A stretch of 64,000 nucleotides of DNA from Phycisphaera sp. (GTDB lineage: Bacteria > Planctomycetota > Phycisphaerae > Phycisphaerales > Phycisphaeraceae), in contig WGMF01000006.1 in NCBI GenBank assembly GCA_016125215.1, forward strand, positions 1 to 64,000, given 5' to 3'. Position numbers and translations under genes: made by a program. Positions 61,936-64,000 of the stretch are shown here, one piece after another. The stretch's first letter is position 1. Every line of letters starts with the position of its first letter. The notes below the pieces were generated by a model. The model made no database searches. It saw nothing but the letters and a program-made list of their open reading frames with translations, and had not been told where the DNA came from.

Positions 61936-62898
61936 ATGACCCGGATCATCGAAACCACACACAGCGCAAGCCCCGGCCCCGAGCGTCGGCCGAACAAGGT
62001 CGCGCTGCGGTCGCTCGTGCTCTTGTGCGGGTCGGTCTACCCGACGCCTTTTATCCAATCGGTTCGGCGTTCTCCGCTGGACCTGCCCCTGGCGGACAAC
62101 TGGAGTGTGCTGGACAACTGGGTGACGCAGGCCGAGGGGCTTGCGGAACAATGGAACCGGGACCGGTTGCCCGTGCGTGTGGTGCTGTCCAAGTCGGCCG
62201 CGATCCCGACGCCCCGCTGCCGACCGCACTGTGTGCCGATCGTTTTCGAGCGTGACGCCTCGGACTTCCGCGGGACTGCGGGCATCCTGCACGACCTGTA
62301 TGCCGATAGCGATGAAGAGGGCTACATCCTCGTGGCCGGCGGGACGCAGGTCCTCTCGTCGGAACTGAGCGAACTGACAACGTGCCTTGTCGAGGCCCGC
62401 GCGGACGTGGCCATGCTCGCCGACGAACAGGGCCTCAGCATCGGGCTGATGTTGATGCGGACCGCCTGCCTGCGGTGCGTGCCCCCGATCGGGTATGTCG
62501 ACCTGAAGGAACAGGCGCTGCCGCGGATCGCGCAGGACCACCGTGTCGCCGTGGTCCGCCGGCCGCGCATCGTCACGCACACGGTCCGACATGCCGATCA
62601 ATACCTCGCCGCGGTTCACAACCACCACCTGACGCACCGCTACCTCGCGGGCCGGCTCACACCCGACGCGCAGGGGCACCGGGCGTTTTCGATTGTCGAG
62701 CACGGCGCGACGGTCGGCCTGAACACGCGGGTCCACGATTCCGTGGTGCTCGGCGGGGCGCGGGTCGGGCCGGACGCCGTGATCGTGCGTTCGGTCGTGT
62801 GCAAGGGGGGCGTGGTCAAGCGGGGGCAGCACGTGATCGACCGGGTCGTGACGCGCTGGGGCGTGTCCAGCCCGATCCAGCCGGGGACCGTTCACTAA
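61936..62898 (+). CDS. nucleotidyltransferase-like protein with a left-handed beta-helix end
   Basis: A 320-residue protein. It starts like a sugar nucleotidyltransferase (KVALRSLVLLCGSVYPTPF, then SVLDNWVTQAEGLAE) but the expected G-x-G-T-x-R loop is absent. The C-terminus (about 255-310) has short hexapeptide-type repeats (TVGLNTRVHDSVVLGGARVG, PDAVIVRSVVCKGGVVKRG), as in GlmU and mannose-1-phosphate guanylyltransferases. It may be a non-catalytic or regulatory relative. A GGGGAG lies before the ATG. Confidence 0.6.
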   Translation: MTRIIETTHSASPGPERRPNKVALRSLVLLCGSVYPTPFIQSVRRSPLDLPLADNWSVLDNWVTQAEGLAEQWNRDRLPVRVVLSKSAAIPTPRCRPHCVPIVFERDASDFRGTAGILHDLYADSDEEGYILVAGGTQVLSSELSELTTCLVEARADVAMLADEQGLSIGLMLMRTACLRCVPPIGYVDLKEQALPRIAQDHRVAVVRRPRIVTHTVRHADQYLAAVHNHHLTHRYLAGRLTPDAQGHRAFSIVEHGATVGLNTRVHDSVVLGGARVGPDAVIVRSVVCKGGVVKRGQHVIDRVVTRWGVSSPIQPGTVH

Positions 62899-63068
62899 TC
62901 ATTTGTTACTGAATCCGAGGCGCTCGCGGTGCGCCGCAAGGGAGAACAGCCATCAAACACGAACTGACACAATTCGAGAGGGGTTCGCCGCCCGTATCAC
63001 CGTGGTCGCGCAGCCCCAACGTTCACGAGACAAACGATGTCCCGCCGATCCGCACGCTTCTGACGCGG

Positions 63069-64000
63069 ATGCACGGCCGGTACACCCTGGCCGTCCTGCT
63101 GGCGGTCGTCGGCATCGCCGCGGGCGGATACTGGGGCTACACCCGCAAGAACCCGCTCTACGAGAGCACCGGGTTGATCCGGGTCGAGGCGGTCCTCCCC
63201 CGCGTGCTCTACTACACCGAGAAGAGCAACATCATGCCGATGTACGACCGGTTCCTCATGACGCAGATGCAGACCATCCGCACGCCGCGTCTGCTGGAAC
63301 TGGCGCTCAAGCAGCCGCCGTGGCGTTCGCTCGAGCGCCCGGATAACCCGGGGATGCAGGTGGTCTTCGGTCGTAGCATGAGCATCGAAAACCCCGCGGG
63401 CACGGACCTGATCGAGATCAAGTTCCTCGACGAGTCGGCCCGGGGCGCGGTCGCCGGCGTGCGCTCGGTGATCCAGGCTTATCTTGCCATGCAGCACGAG
63501 CAGGAGGCCAAGGAAGAATCGATGCGCATCCAGGTCCTCGTGGAACGCCGCGACGAACTGGCCACGCAACTGGCCGACATCCGCAAGAAGGTCGCGGACA
63601 TCGCAGACAAATACGGCACGGACTCGCTCGAAGAGGTCCACCAGCTCAAACTCGTCCGTCTGGACAAACTCGAAACGATGCTCCGTGAGACGCAGTGGAT
63701 GCTCGCGACGGTCGAATCGGAGGTCCACTCGAACAAGGACGTGGTGCCGGTGCGCCTGATGACGCCCGAGCAGATCGCCGAGGTCGACGAGACGATGGGC
63801 AAGTACCTCGACGAACGCCGGGCGATCGAGCAGGAGCTGCGCGAGCTGCGTATCCACCGTGTGCCGACGCACCCGACGGTCGTCGCCGCGCAGAAAAGAC
63901 TCGAAGCCTTCAACAAGAGCATCGAAGACTACGCGCAGCAATACCGCGCGTCGCAACCGGAGAACGCGGTCAAGCGGCCGTGGGAATCCGACGGCATCCC
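63069..64000 (+). CDS. Wzz/GumC-type polysaccharide chain-length protein (partial, 5' part)
   Basis: The frame is open from 62913 to the window end. ATG 63069 is the first ordinary start, giving MHGRYTLAVLLAVVGIAAGG as the first transmembrane helix, then the Wzz-type domain (ENPAGTDLIEIKFLDESARG) and a long coiled coil (about residues 145-285, ERRDELATQLADIRKKVADI). An AAGGGAG lies 7 bases before an in-frame ATC at 62952, so initiation there would add 39 residues. The gene ends beyond the window; a C-terminal tyrosine kinase domain is possible but not visible. Confidence 0.82.
   Translation, partial: MHGRYTLAVLLAVVGIAAGGYWGYTRKNPLYESTGLIRVEAVLPRVLYYTEKSNIMPMYDRFLMTQMQTIRTPRLLELALKQPPWRSLERPDNPGMQVVFGRSMSIENPAGTDLIEIKFLDESARGAVAGVRSVIQAYLAMQHEQEAKEESMRIQVLVERRDELATQLADIRKKVADIADKYGTDSLEEVHQLKLVRLDKLETMLRETQWMLATVESEVHSNKDVVPVRLMTPEQIAEVDETMGKYLDERRAIEQELRELRIHRVPTHPTVVAAQKRLEAFNKSIEDYAQQYRASQPENAVKRPWESDGI

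Noticed and set aside
1..64000. CRISPR arrays, tRNA and rRNA genes, transposase genes
   Set aside because: Looked for on both strands; no regularly spaced repeats, cloverleaf-like segments or transposase motifs were seen.

Overview
The window looks like GC-rich chromosome of a planctomycete, most likely a marine Phycisphaerae-type bacterium. Supporting signs are several formylglycine-type sulfatases, a PEP-CTERM protein, a type II pseudopilin with an H-x-DG tail motif, a small L7/L12-like membrane protein, a CxxC-GL-CPECG membrane protein, DUF11 lipoprotein repeats, PDZ/alpha-toroid/HEAT secreted proteins and many genes with weak ribosome binding sites. The taxonomy is inferred from gene content; no rRNA or tRNA gene was seen.

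Region 1 (1-1281) is a gene-poor, rearranged strip. It holds the truncated 3' half of a DddA-like (SCP1.201-type) cytidine deaminase toxin module, a 63-bp direct repeat present twice, an AT-rich two-helix membrane protein gene between the copies, and the first 34 codons of a secreted protein cut off by the second copy.

Region 2 (1409-5088) has an AraC/XylR-type sugar-sensing regulator, a PEP-CTERM protein with a plausible AraC-type operator and promoter, a pseudopilin and a SnoaL-like protein.

Region 3 (5361-32457) is a large cluster that looks built to dismantle an acetylated, sulfated, fucose-containing glycan such as fucoidan. It encodes GH95 and GH29 alpha-fucosidases, three sulfatases, two right-handed beta-helix enzymes (one GH141-like), two SGNH/sialate-O-acetylesterase-type esterases, two large PDZ/toroid/HEAT paralogues, a CAP-like secreted protein and a trypsin-like protease. 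No transporter is seen. A degraded copy of one sulfatase's C-terminal domain lies at 10865-11073.

Region 4 (32485-42248) is mixed. It has a zinc-ribbon membrane protein, two tandem tetraheme cytochrome paralogues each with its own terminator, a membrane-anchored hexaheme cytochrome, a cysteine-rich DUF11 lipoprotein resembling chlamydial OmcB, a small L7/L12-like protein, an alpha/beta hydrolase, a TPR lipoprotein and glutamine-dependent NAD+ synthetase.

Region 5 (42249-64000) is one long plus-strand surface-polysaccharide locus. A leader and a NusG/RfaH-like antiterminator come first, followed by a Wzm/Wzt ABC exporter with a Wzt C-terminal glycan-binding domain, methyltransferases, a phytanoyl-CoA-dioxygenase-like enzyme, about nine glycosyltransferases, two hexapeptide acyltransferases, a Wzy/WaaL-like polymerase or ligase, a WecG/TagA glycosyltransferase, a nucleotidyltransferase-like protein and a Wzz/GumC-type chain-length protein that runs off the window. 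Many of its genes overlap by 1-11 bases, so it is probably one transcript read through with help from the antiterminator.
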